A program made the translations under genes and the position numbers. Shown here one piece after another: positions 1 to 7,869 of a stretch of DNA of 64,000 nt (its first letter is position 1; each line of letters opens with the position of its first letter). This stretch comes from VRUE01 sp963805455 (GTDB lineage: Bacteria; Actinomycetota; Thermoleophilia; Solirubrobacterales; 70-9), in assembly GCA_963805455.1 (NCBI GenBank), contig CAWDUJ010000001.1, positions 1-64,000 of the forward strand. Direction: 5' to 3'. The notes under the pieces are model-generated. The model ran no database searches. It saw nothing but the letters and a program-made list of their open reading frames with translations, and was not told the DNA's origin.

Positions 1-71
1 ATCCTCCTACTCGTCGGCCGCATCTAGCCGGCGGAGAGGTCGCTTGGCCAACTTCTGGACGGGACAGCGAT

Positions 72-276
72 GTGAAGGACCGCCTGAAATCACTCGTCCG
101 CACGCTCGATCTCGAACTTGGTCCGGCTTGGTCGGCGCCTACTTGCAGGAGAAGGTCGGCGAGGAGTTCTCAGCCTCGGAAAGCGCGCCCGCTCGAGCAT
201 CGGGTTGGAGTTGATCGAGCGGCCGCGGGCCCCCAAGAGCTCGGCTATGGCCCGGCGGTTGTGGATCGAGGCCTAA
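72..276 (+). pseudogene. possible decayed small gene, unassigned
   Basis: A GTG at 72 opens a plausible N-terminus (VKDRLKSLVRTLDLELG). Protein-like text then continues in a second frame (GLVGAYLQEKVGEEFSA) and a third (ending MARRLWIEA, stop 274-276). Read together the pieces resemble one protein of about 65 residues broken by two indels. The last stop overlaps the stop of the convergent STAS gene. I do not recognise the family, and chance is possible. Confidence 0.25.
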
Positions 277-617
277 TCGGACGCTGAGAGGGCGTCTTCG
301 GCACTCTCGAAAACCAAGCCGTTTTGGGTCAGGCCGGTTATCGAGAGGACGCGAAGCACCTGGCTGCAAGCTCCGTAGATCGCAACCCGCTGGCCTTCCC
401 CCGCCATCTTGTTATGGGTGTGGACAATGAGCGCGATGGCGGTGGAGTCGATGAATTCGCAGCCCTGAAGTCCAATCAGGATTTGGTCGTGCTCGGCCGC
501 GGCTTTCTCAAGAGCCTCCTTCAGTTGATCGGCTACGGCAAGGTCGACCTCGCCCTCGACCTGGATTTCATGCCAGCCCGGTTGCGGGCTTCTCTCAACA
601 AGCCGAAACGTTCGCAT
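273..617 (-). CDS. STAS-domain protein (anti-sigma factor antagonist-like)
   Basis: 114 residues from the ATG at 615-617; a longer in-frame extension to 746 looks non-coding. The whole protein is one STAS fold: an N-terminal strand reading HEIQVEGEVDLAVADQL, then LIGLQGCEFIDSTAIALIV, where the serine of the D-S-T triad is the site phosphorylated in SpoIIAA/RsbV relatives. It probably acts in the cytosol in a partner-switching pathway with an anti-sigma kinase; no such kinase is nearby. Family assignment is firm; the target is unknown. Confidence 0.85.
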   Translation of the reverse strand: MRTFRLVERSPQPGWHEIQVEGEVDLAVADQLKEALEKAAAEHDQILIGLQGCEFIDSTAIALIVHTHNKMAGEGQRVAIYGACSQVLRVLSITGLTQNGLVFESAEDALSASD

Positions 618-1032
618 CTTGTACGACCGATGCCGAATTTGGCGGTTGCGAACTGCGAGTCGAGCTTGCTCGCGTGGGAACGAGCTCAACCTGGTCTGGG
701 CTGTGCAGCAAGCACCATCGGCGAGCTGCGGCTGCGGAGAGGGCATAGAGCCGAAGACCGCAGCTTGGACATTGAAGATGAGACATCAGACACCTCCCCG
801 GGACAAAGCTTCTTCTCGGACGGAGTCCGCAGGTTTGGTTTCCACCAAACTGCGTGCCTCTCTCTTGAATAACGTCTCGACTCCAAAGTTCGAAGCGTCA
901 CCGAAAAAGCTATCGAACGAATCCGGCTTGGGCAAGTTGGAATAAAGATGAAAAGCAGCCCGCTCGTCTGGTCCTCATCCTTCTCAGCCTCGCGGTCGGT
1001 TTGTCTTTCAGAGGAGGGGTCAGAAGGGCACA
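618..1032. other. intergenic region with small hairpin
   Basis: 415 bases between two divergent genes. I see no convincing gene. A small hairpin (GTTTGGT-TTCC-ACCAAAC, about 833-850) lies in the middle. Promoters for both flanking genes must lie here, but none is clear by eye. Confidence 0.4.
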
Positions 1033-1416
1033 ATGAGCGACGATCCGGCATCCGTGATCGAGGACGCCTCCGATTCCCAGATCTCGGTCTTGGCGGAGAT
1101 CTCCCGACAGATCGTGCGCCTCTACAAGGAGCAGTTCGGACGGGGTCCGACCAAGTCGCGGACCAACTTTGCGGGCCCTGACACGGTGATCTGCACCCTG
1201 GAGGACACCCTTACCCCCGCCGAGCGCAGGCTTATGGAGATGGGCGAGCACCAGCGCTTGCGCGACACGAGGCTCTACTTCCAGCACGCGACCGAAAAAG
1301 AGTTTTGCGCGGTCATCGAAGGTGCCTTGAATCGCAAGGTTCGAGCCTTCATATGCGGCATAGACACCCGAATGGACGTTTCGGCTGAGGTGTTCTACCT
1401 AGAGCCCGCTGACTAA
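1033..1416 (+). CDS. MpsC-like / DUF2294 domain protein
   Basis: 127 residues, ATG start with AGAGGAGG about 15 bases upstream. The segment ISRQIVRLYKEQFGRGPTKS is the hallmark of DUF2294, the family named after MpsC of the staphylococcal Na+-translocating membrane-potential system MpsABC. No MpsA/B homologue is in the window, so a transport role here is unproven. The protein is soluble with no membrane segment. It sits next to an STAS regulator, which would fit stress regulation (inference). Confidence 0.75.
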   Translation: MSDDPASVIEDASDSQISVLAEISRQIVRLYKEQFGRGPTKSRTNFAGPDTVICTLEDTLTPAERRLMEMGEHQRLRDTRLYFQHATEKEFCAVIEGALNRKVRAFICGIDTRMDVSAEVFYLEPAD

Positions 1417-1763
1417 GACCCCACCTCCGCATCTGGCTCTTTGCGGCTAAGGGACCTTCGACGGATTCGGCATCTGGCAACGATGCGTTGCCTGATGTCC
1501 CGGGTATCCGCTTCCGCACCGGTCGCACCGAAGCAAACATCTCCCGAATTGGACATAGGGGTGAATGGACGCTCTGCCGAAAAGCGAGGCTCAGAGCCGT
1601 TCTGAGCCCCTGCGGCGAGCCCCCGTGTGATCGCTCAGACATTCGCGCGGGTCAGGCCGCCCTTGCGGGAGCCGTTGATGTGCCTCGATTTTGCACGCCT
1701 TCGGCGTGCTTGGGACGGGCACCGGCTCCCGCAACGGGCGGAGCCAGATCGAAGGAGGCTGAG
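1417..1763. other. non-coding region holding a large nested stem-loop
   Basis: 347 bases without a convincing gene. Its main content is the nested inverted repeat at 1663-1734, followed by a Shine-Dalgarno at 1751-1758. The rest shows nothing I can assign. Confidence 0.5.
1663..1734. repeat. nested inverted repeat, possible structured RNA
   Basis: Outer arms TTGCGGGAGCCG (1663-1674) and CGGCTCCCGCAA (1723-1734) are perfectly complementary over 12 bp. Inside them GTGCC (1680-1684) pairs with GGCAC (1718-1722), and GCACGCC (1693-1699) pairs with GGCGTGC (1703-1709) across a TTC loop. Outside, CCGCCC (1657-1662) matches GGGCGG (1736-1741) across a one-base bulge. No U-tract follows, so it is not a standard terminator. 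Confidence 0.7.
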
Positions 1764-1787
1764 ATGGCTCAGACGTTGGACACTTGA
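1764..1787 (+). CDS. seven-codon leader-like ORF
   Basis: GAAGGAGG at 1751-1758 is a strong ribosome-binding site 5 bases before the ATG at 1764. The frame encodes MAQTLDT and stops with TGA at 1785-1787. That stop overlaps a TTG (1784-1786) opening the next ORF, as in translational coupling. It could be a true mini-ORF, or the start of the downstream gene separated by a one-base frameshift. Confidence 0.4.
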   Translation: MAQTLDT

Positions 1788-2053
1788 TCAGAGAGGTCGA
1801 GACCGGCGAGCAACACCTCACCTACGAGGGTCTGAAAGGCCGTGACACCCGCGAGACCGAGCGCCTCGTTGACAGCTTTACCTCGGTGCTGCGGCGCATG
1901 ACTCGCGCCGAGCGGATCAGCGCCTCGCGCCACGGCGGCTTCACCCGCTGGGAGCGCTGGGTGTGGGTAGCTCGCTATCCCGAGGAGGTGCCGCTCGTTA
2001 ACGGCGAGGTCGAGTGGATCGCTTGCAACATGGCCGACCTTGATCCCGACTAG
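1784..2053 (+). CDS. hypothetical protein
   Basis: 89 residues from a TTG that overlaps the stop of the mini-ORF at 1764. Sequence is acidic and basic with aromatic clusters (GGFTRWERWVWVARYPEE); no membrane segment and no family I recognise. The strong ribosome-binding site lies before the mini-ORF rather than this TTG. The true product may be a fusion beginning MAQTLDT if one base is in error. Confidence 0.5.
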   Translation: MIREVETGEQHLTYEGLKGRDTRETERLVDSFTSVLRRMTRAERISASRHGGFTRWERWVWVARYPEEVPLVNGEVEWIACNMADLDPD

Positions 2054-2247
2054 CGGCGGCGCGCTCGCCTAGCCCAGTAACGAGCCGCAGGCGATCCGCT
2101 CGTTCCTCCGCCTCTACCCGCTCGGCGGCGACCCGCAGCGGCACCGTCTCCTCAGAGGCCCAGGCGCTCTGCGGCTCCTCGTCCCGTCGTCCCGCCTGTG
2201 GAGCGGGTCCGCAACCGGCTCTTGCTTCTGCGCTGCGTCCGCATCCC

Positions 2248-2580
2248 TCATTGCTCGACTCCCTCCGCACCCGAGCCGTCGCGCAGCTTTCGCAGCTCGG
2301 GGTCCGCGTACCAGGGGCGCAGTTTGATTTTCGCTGGCGGCAGGTGCCCATAGACGAGGAGGCCGGTGCCGGGGTTGCGCTCGCGGACGACGTTGGCGGG
2401 AGCCAGGTCGCGGTAGGTGTCTCCCTCGGTCTCCGAAAGCCGCCCCTTTTCGCCCATGCTCCGTGAACGCTGCTCGAACTCCCCGGCGCCCAGCACCCGC
2501 GAGACATAGGAAAGCGTCTCGGGGTCGGAGATCCCGGTGCCGAAGACCTTGGCGCGGTGGTTGTTGACGATGGTCGCGCC
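2248..2580 (-). pseudogene. C-terminal remnant of TraG/VirD4-type coupling protein
   Basis: The minus-strand frame ending TGA at 2248-2250 contains TIVNNHRAKVFGTGISDPET, then SYVSRVLGAGEFEQRS and TGLLVYGHLPPAKIKLRPWY. This is the C-terminal ATPase segment and tail of conjugative coupling proteins in actinobacterial type IV secretion elements. Upstream of about 2580 homology ends abruptly, because the opposite strand there encodes the tyrosine recombinase. Walker A and most of the gene are missing, so it is a truncated mobile-element relic. The exact breakpoint is uncertain by some tens of bases. Confidence 0.7.
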
Positions 2581-2980
2581 GCTGCGCTCGATCCTCCGCG
2601 AGGAGTGGATGGCGCAGGGCAGGCCCAAGAAGGGAAAGGTTTGTCCGCCGCGCAAGCGTTCCGCCTCGGGGATGATCGCGCTTGGCAACGTTCAGGAGCG
2701 GATGCACCGTCGCTGGCGCGACCTCGGCATGGAACCGATCGGCCTCCACGAGGCCCGGCACACCGCCGCGACCTGGCTCGACCACGCTGGCGTTTCGCCG
2801 AAGGTGGCCTCGCAGATCATGGGGCACAGGACCCCCGAGTATCAGCCCGGAGCCGCCCGAATCACCCTCGAGCGCTACACCCACATGCTCCCCGGCGAGC
2901 TGGAGCGCGCCCGCGAGCTGCTCGACAAGTTCCTGGTCGAGCGGAGTGCCGAGCCCCGGGATAGCGTCCAAGGCCGATGA
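2573..2980 (+). pseudogene. tyrosine recombinase/integrase, C-terminal catalytic half
   Basis: Readable from about 2573 to the TGA at 2978-2980. The catalytic core is present: HEARHTAATWLDHAG supplies the H-x-x-R box, QIMGHR the conserved histidine, and ERYTHML the nucleophilic tyrosine. The N-terminal DNA-binding domain and the first catalytic arginine are absent, because sequence upstream belongs to the TraG remnant on the other strand. An ATG at 2537 could give a 147-residue product, but it would not be a functional recombinase. With the TraG piece it marks a deleted integrative conjugative element. Confidence 0.75.
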
Positions 2981-3288
2981 GCGGAGAATATGAACTTCCT
3001 CTGGATTACATCCTCCTGGCGATCCTCCGTGTCGAGTTCACGACGCGGGGCAACGAAGTCACCGACTACGCGGTCGTGCTCCTCTTTGAGATCGAAGGCA
3101 AGACCGAGACGATTCGCCTCTACGACGGCGCTCACGGCCACAACGAGATGCATCGCTACACCCGCAGCGCGGGCGAACAGTCGGGAACGCCCCTGCATCG
3201 CGGTACCCTTGGAGACGGAATGAGGGCCGCGATCGCAGAAATCAAGAGCGGCTATCGAGAGATGATCGAAGGATGGCAAGGCCAGTGA
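2977..3288 (+). CDS. hypothetical protein, DUF7718-like
   Basis: 103 residues, ATG start overlapping the stop of the integrase remnant by 4 bases (ATGA). The motif RLYDGAHGHNEMHRYTRSAG followed by an acidic/basic helix (AAIAEIKSGYREMIEGW) recalls small proteins annotated as DUF7718 in actinobacterial mobile regions; I recall this from memory and cannot check it. It overlaps the next ORF by 16 bases, so the two probably form a unit. Confidence 0.6.
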   Translation: MSGEYELPLDYILLAILRVEFTTRGNEVTDYAVVLLFEIEGKTETIRLYDGAHGHNEMHRYTRSAGEQSGTPLHRGTLGDGMRAAIAEIKSGYREMIEGWQGQ

Positions 3289-3509
3289 CCAACGACGCAC
3301 AATCACCCGCCGCGAAGGTGATGGACGAAGCCCTCGACCTTGCGATCGAAGGTCGCTCCCCCTACCCCGAGAAAGCCGCTTTCATCGACGCCGACGCCCC
3401 TTCGGCCGGCCATGCGATCGAGCGCGCTGCCGATCAGGGCCTTTCCGTTGTGCTGGTCTCTGCCGACGGAAGCACTCGCATCCTGAACCCCCAGCTCTCG
3501 GCCAACTAG
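3273..3509 (+). CDS. hypothetical protein
   Basis: 78 residues, ATG at 3273 inside the end of the preceding gene. An acidic, alanine-rich small soluble protein with a C-terminal strand (GLSVVLVSADGSTRILNP). No known family recognised. Overlap with the upstream gene suggests co-translation. Confidence 0.5.
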   Translation: MARPVTNDAQSPAAKVMDEALDLAIEGRSPYPEKAAFIDADAPSAGHAIERAADQGLSVVLVSADGSTRILNPQLSAN

Positions 3510-3620
3510 AGCGCAGCCACCCGCCGCAGGCTGCCGGCCTTGGGATTTCAGATCGGGTTTCGTTCCCTCCGGCGTTCCCTCCAGATTCGGCCTAGCTAGG
3601 ATTCGGCTCTGTAGTGACCC

Positions 3621-3707
3621 GGAGGGGTGCCGGAGTGGTTGAACGGGGCAGTCTCGAAAACTGTTGGCGTCGCAAGGCGCTCGTGGGTTCGAATCCCACC
3701 CCCTCCG
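3621..3707 (+). tRNA. tRNA-Ser (anticodon CGA)
   Basis: Full class II cloverleaf, 87 nt. The acceptor GGAGGGG pairs with CCCCTCC, with G as discriminator. The anticodon loop is CTCGAAA between GCAGT and ACTGT. A long variable arm follows, then T-arm GTGGG-TTCGAAT-CCCAC. CCA is not encoded. It lies about 640 bases downstream of the integrase remnant. Confidence 0.95.
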
Positions 3708-3710
3708 TTC

Positions 3711-4544
3711 CTATCCGTCCGGGGACCGAAGTTGACCCTCGTAGGGCCCCCATCCGGTCAGGCACGCCGCGCCGCATCGCGCGCCGAGCGCGACCGCCAG
3801 CTCCGGCGAGCGGCCCTCCGCGAGCGCATGGGTGATTCCGCCGGCAAAGGAGTCACCCGAGCCATATGAGTCCACCGGTGGGCCCGGCAGAGGTGCGGGT
3901 TGCCACCGGCTCACCCTGCCATCGGCCCACTCCAGCGAGCCGCCCGCGCCGCCGGCGGTGCGGGCGACGATTGCAGGGGGAGGGTCGAGGTCTCCCGGCG
4001 CGTAGTGCTCGTTGGTGTCCTTGCCGCTGGAAACCAGCATGTCGATCGGGATATGAGCGTCTGCCAGGTCAGGCATTGCGCGGGGTGTGGCGACCAGGCT
4101 CTTCGCCGCCCGGGCGAGGCGTATCGCGCCCGGGCCGCCCGCGGTCACGTAGACGGCGTCGACGCTGCGAAGCTCTGTCCAGGGAAGCTCCGCATCGTCC
4201 TCTCTCGGCGCCAGACGCTCGCCGACCGTGGTGATCGTGCGCTCGCCGCTCGCGTCGAGGTAGACGAACCCCCGCCGCTGCGGCTCATCGCGCCATGCGG
4301 CCTCGATTCGAACACCGAGCTCCTCGAGCCGGCGCTTGGTGGCGTGCCCGAGGTCGTCGTCGCCGAGAGCCGTGTAGAAGAGGCACTCACCCGCAAGCCG
4401 TGCGAGTTGCACCGCGGCCACGGCTCCTCCGCCGGCCGCCTCCTCCCGGGTCTTCGGGACGTGCACGATCTCCCCCGGCGTCGGCACGGTCTCCACCGGC
4501 GCGAACTCGACCCACTCGCAGTGGCCGACTACTGCAACTCTCAT
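3711..4544 (-). CDS. PfkB-family carbohydrate kinase
   Basis: 277 residues from ATG 4542-4544 (MRVAVVGHCEWVEFAP); the frame extends to 4574 but without better support. The C-terminal PfkB signature is clear, DSYGSGDSFAGG, with the catalytic aspartate and anion hole. The N-terminal GGGAVAAVQLARLAG matches the substrate/lid region. Sugar specificity cannot be read. Its stop lies 3 bases from the tRNA-Ser 3' end. It diverges from the G6PDH-like gene with 55 bases between starts, so a shared promoter region is likely. Confidence 0.85.
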   Translation of the reverse strand: MRVAVVGHCEWVEFAPVETVPTPGEIVHVPKTREEAAGGGAVAAVQLARLAGECLFYTALGDDDLGHATKRRLEELGVRIEAAWRDEPQRRGFVYLDASGERTITTVGERLAPREDDAELPWTELRSVDAVYVTAGGPGAIRLARAAKSLVATPRAMPDLADAHIPIDMLVSSGKDTNEHYAPGDLDPPPAIVARTAGGAGGSLEWADGRVSRWQPAPLPGPPVDSYGSGDSFAGGITHALAEGRSPELAVALGARCGAACLTGWGPYEGQLRSPDG

Positions 4545-4599
4545 CAGGCGCGGCAGTCTTTCATGGTCCCCCAAATGGTCGATTGTCGATCATGGGACG

Positions 4600-5994
4600 A
4601 TGAGCCCCGACTCAATGACCTCTCAGTCCGAGCAGACCCTGTTGATCCTTGGCGCGAGTGGGGACCTCTCGGCGCGTCTCCTGCTTCCGGGTCTCGGCGG
4701 ACTCCTGGCGAGCGGTGGAGGCGAGGGTGTCTCCCTGTGGGGCAGTGGCAGCGATGACTGGGACGACGACCGCTGGCGCGCCCGGGTCGGCGAATCATTC
4801 GCCGCCGCGGGCGCGACCGGGGACGCCGTGGAAGCCGTCGTGCGCTCGACGCGCTACTCGCAGGCGGACGTCACCGACGCGAGCGAATGGCGCCGGCTGC
4901 TCGGCGACCTCGATGGCCGAGTCGTCATCTACTTCGCCCTGGCGCCGGCGGTCACCGAGCTGGCCTGTCAGGCACTGACCGGCCTCGAACTCCCGGCTGG
5001 GTCACGGCTTGCCTTCGAGAAGCCCTTCGGCACCGACGCGGCGAGCGCCGAAGCCTTGAACCGGGTGGTGGATGACCTTGTTCCCGAGCAGCAGGTCCAT
5101 CGCGCCGATCACTTCCTGGCGACATCGACGGTCATGAACATCGCCGGTGTGCGCTTCGCCAACCGCATCCTCGAACCGCTGCTGAGCGCCGAGCACGTCG
5201 AGAGCGTCGACATCGTCTTCGATGAGACGCTGGGCCTTGAAGGGCGCGCCGGCTACTACGACAAGGCGGGTGCGCTTGTCGACATGATTCAGAGCCACCT
5301 GCTCCAGGTCCTGTCGGTGGTGGCGATGGAGCCTCCCAACACCCTCGACGCGCGAGACGTTCGTGACGCCAGGTCCGCAGTTCTGCGGGCCACCAAGGTC
5401 TGGAAGGACGATCCGATCGCATCCAGCTTCCGCGCCCGCTACACCGCCGGCGAGATCGACGGCCGGCGGCTCCCCTCCTACTCCGACGAGGAGGGAATCC
5501 CCGTCGAGAGCAGGACGGAGACGCTCGCCGAGCTGGTGCTGGAGGTGGACACGGCGCGCTGGGCCGGGGTGCCGTTCAGGCTGCGCTCGGGCAAGGCGAT
5601 CGGCGATCCCAGGCAGGAGATCGTCGTCACCTTCAAGGAGCCGCGGCTCCTGCCGACGGGCTTCTCCGGCAGGGAGGAACCTGACCGGTTGCGCATCGGC
5701 ATCGCCCTCGATGGTGGGCGGCTCGACGTCGATGTGAACGTCAACGGCCCTGGGGATCCGACGGTGCTCGAACAGGTGTCGCTTGGATCCGTTCTCGGGC
5801 CGGGTGAGCTGCCCGAGTACGGAGAGGTCCTGAAGAGCATCTTTGCCGCCGACCCGAGCCTGTCGGTGCGGGGCGACGCCGCCGTTGACTGCTGGCGGAT
5901 CATCGAACCGGCGATCGCGGCCTGGCGGGAGAACCTGGTGCCCCTGCAGGAGTATCCGGCAGGTTCGGCCGGACCAGAGGGCTGGCCGTTCTGA
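4600..5994 (+). CDS. zwf: glucose-6-phosphate dehydrogenase-like protein
   Basis: 464 residues. The NADP-binding loop LGASGDLSARLLLP is at residues 11-24, EKPFG near 146, and the helix DMIQSHLLQ carries the expected general-base histidine; LRSGK is also kept. However the substrate loop reads RADHFLATST where the family normally has RIDHYLGKE. The lysine usual after GDLxxR is also absent. It is homologous along its whole length to Zwf, but glucose 6-phosphate may not be the substrate. ATG 4600 chosen; ATG 4615 is possible. Confidence 0.8.
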   Translation: MSPDSMTSQSEQTLLILGASGDLSARLLLPGLGGLLASGGGEGVSLWGSGSDDWDDDRWRARVGESFAAAGATGDAVEAVVRSTRYSQADVTDASEWRRLLGDLDGRVVIYFALAPAVTELACQALTGLELPAGSRLAFEKPFGTDAASAEALNRVVDDLVPEQQVHRADHFLATSTVMNIAGVRFANRILEPLLSAEHVESVDIVFDETLGLEGRAGYYDKAGALVDMIQSHLLQVLSVVAMEPPNTLDARDVRDARSAVLRATKVWKDDPIASSFRARYTAGEIDGRRLPSYSDEEGIPVESRTETLAELVLEVDTARWAGVPFRLRSGKAIGDPRQEIVVTFKEPRLLPTGFSGREEPDRLRIGIALDGGRLDVDVNVNGPGDPTVLEQVSLGSVLGPGELPEYGEVLKSIFAADPSLSVRGDAAVDCWRIIEPAIAAWRENLVPLQEYPAGSAGPEGWPF

Positions 5995-6008
5995 GGGCCG
6001 ACCGCCGC

Positions 6009-6920
6009 ATGCGCCCACCGTCCGGAGAGCAGTTCGAGATCAGCGCCGGCGATCAGCGCGCGGTGATCGTCGAGGTCGGCGGCGGCGTCCGCGAGTACGA
6101 GGTCGACGGCCGCCCTGTGCTCGACCCATTCCCTGCCGATCGGATCCGCGATGGCGCCCACGGGGCTCCGCTCGTGCCGTGGCCGAATCGGCTGGCCGAC
6201 GGCCGGTACACCTTCGATGGCGACGAGTACCAGGTGTCATTGACCGAGCCCGAGAAGGGCAACGCCATCCACGGGTTCCTGCTCTGGCGACCCTGGGATG
6301 CCATCCAGCACGACCCCAACCGCGTGGTCATGGCCGCTCGCCTCTATCCGCTCGCCGGCTATCCGTTTTCACTCCAGATCGAGGTCGCCTACGAACTGGG
6401 GCCGGGGGGGCTGAGGGCGACGACGACCGCCGAGAACGTCGGCGATCGCGCCTGCCCATACGGGTTCGGGCAGCATCCATATCTGTCGCCCGGGCGGGGG
6501 CTGATCGACGAGTGCACGCTCCAGCTCGCCGGCCGCACCCGGATCTGCACCGACGCCGAGCGGCAGCTGCCGACCGGCCGGGAGCCGGTCGGGGGTACGG
6601 ATTTCGACTTCACCGAGCCGCGCCGGCTCGACGCCACCCGCATCGACTTCGCGTTCACCGACCTGACCCGGGATGCCGACGGCCGGGCCTGGACCCGGCT
6701 GTGGGGCCCCGACGGCGGCTGCGCGGGTCTCTGGGTCGACAAGGCGTTCCCGTTCGTCGAGACCTACACCGGCGACACCCTCGCACCCGACCGGGCGCGC
6801 CGCGGGCTGGGAACCGAGCCGATGACCTGTGCCCCCAACGCCTTCGCCAGCGGCGACGGCCTGATCCGCCTCGATCCCGGCGAGTCCCACACCAGCGTCT
6901 GGGGGGCCGGGCTCAGTTAG
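6009..6920 (+). CDS. aldose 1-epimerase family protein
   Basis: 303 residues, 14 bases after the G6PDH-like gene and probably co-transcribed. Galactose mutarotase-type beta-sandwich features are visible: PWPNRLADGRYTFDG, NAIHGFLLWRPW (first catalytic His), GFGQHPYL (second His) and, near the end, PFVETYTGD with the catalytic glutamate region. It likely interconverts sugar anomers feeding the neighbouring kinase and dehydrogenase. The stop overlaps that of the convergent HAD gene. Confidence 0.85.
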   Translation: MRPPSGEQFEISAGDQRAVIVEVGGGVREYEVDGRPVLDPFPADRIRDGAHGAPLVPWPNRLADGRYTFDGDEYQVSLTEPEKGNAIHGFLLWRPWDAIQHDPNRVVMAARLYPLAGYPFSLQIEVAYELGPGGLRATTTAENVGDRACPYGFGQHPYLSPGRGLIDECTLQLAGRTRICTDAERQLPTGREPVGGTDFDFTEPRRLDATRIDFAFTDLTRDADGRAWTRLWGPDGGCAGLWVDKAFPFVETYTGDTLAPDRARRGLGTEPMTCAPNAFASGDGLIRLDPGESHTSVWGAGLS

Positions 6921-7594
6921 CTGACCGGCAGGCCGCCTTCGAGATTTTGAATCGCGTAGTCGGCGCCCGCCTCCCGCAGCTCCTCGGCGCTGAAGTTGTG
7001 GGTGCCGACACCGACGCATCTGATCCCGGCCGCATGCGCGCCCGTGACATCGAGGGGAGTGTCACCCACACCAACCGCCTGCTCGGGGCGGACATCGGCG
7101 CCGTAGACGAGCGCCGCTCGCCTCATCGCCACCCTCGTGACCTCGGGGCGTTCATTGGAGTCGGATCCGTAGCCACCGAAGGAGAAGAAGCGATTGAGCT
7201 TGGCGCGGTGGAGCTTGATGTGGGCGGCGGCTTCCGTGTTTCCGGTCACCAGCCCCACCAGGTAGCCCTCGTCGATCAATTTCGGCAGGAGCTCCTCGAC
7301 ACCGGGAAGGACCTCGTACCCGGCTGACTCCTCGACCGTCTGATGGAGGTAATGCAGGCGGCGCTCCATCAGCTTCGTGAACTCCTTGCGCGTCGGCTCT
7401 CGATCCAGGACGGCCTCGAAGGTCTTTCGCCCGACCTCGGGGTCGGTCATTCCGGCATCGGTGAACTTGCCGATGTCGGCGGCAATGTCGTAGAGCTCAT
7501 CGAAGGCGAGCCGCCATGAGCCGGCTCCGGCGCCGCCGGTGTTGATGAGCGTCCCGTCGATGTCGAAGAGGATTGCGAGGAGTTCATCGGGCAT
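6917..7594 (-). CDS. HAD-superfamily phosphatase (phosphoglycolate phosphatase-like)
   Basis: 225 residues, ATG start. Motif I is LFDIDGTLINTGG (nucleophile Asp and acid/base Asp), motif II VTGNTE, a lysine/arginine motif III region, and motif IV VGVGDTPLDVTGA. The alpha-helical cap lies between motifs I and II. Resembles Gph-type enzymes; the substrate cannot be assigned. The stop codon overlaps that of the aldose epimerase gene on the other strand. Confidence 0.85.
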   Translation of the reverse strand: MPDELLAILFDIDGTLINTGGAGAGSWRLAFDELYDIAADIGKFTDAGMTDPEVGRKTFEAVLDREPTRKEFTKLMERRLHYLHQTVEESAGYEVLPGVEELLPKLIDEGYLVGLVTGNTEAAAHIKLHRAKLNRFFSFGGYGSDSNERPEVTRVAMRRAALVYGADVRPEQAVGVGDTPLDVTGAHAAGIRCVGVGTHNFSAEELREAGADYAIQNLEGGLPVS

Positions 7595-7662
7595 CGCAAG
7601 ACGGAGGTTAGCTGGCGGAAAACGGTCTAAGGTGGGCTGACCGCTACCGGGAGGGGACCTTC

Positions 7663-7860
7663 TTGCTTTACGTCGGATTGGGCATCGTCTACGTCGTCCT
7701 ATTGATTGTCCTTGGCATCAGGACATTCAAAAATCGCCACTATGTCCTGTTCGTCCTCGGCCTTTTCCTCCCGTTGATCTGGATCGCCGGGGCAATGTTG
7801 CCGCCGAAGGGCATGTCACACGTCGACGAGCTCTATGCCCGCCGGGGGGAGGCGGAGTAG
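7663..7860 (+). CDS. small two-helix membrane protein
   Basis: 65 residues from TTG 7663, preceded by GGGAGGGG (7650-7657). Two hydrophobic spans (VGLGIVYVVLLIVLGI and YVLFVLGLFLPLIWIAGAML) are joined by the basic loop RTFKNRH, and a short charged tail follows. Family unknown. The PLP enzyme frame begins a few codons after the stop. Confidence 0.65.
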   Translation: MLYVGLGIVYVVLLIVLGIRTFKNRHYVLFVLGLFLPLIWIAGAMLPPKGMSHVDELYARRGEAE

Positions 7861-7869
7861 TCGGGCAGA

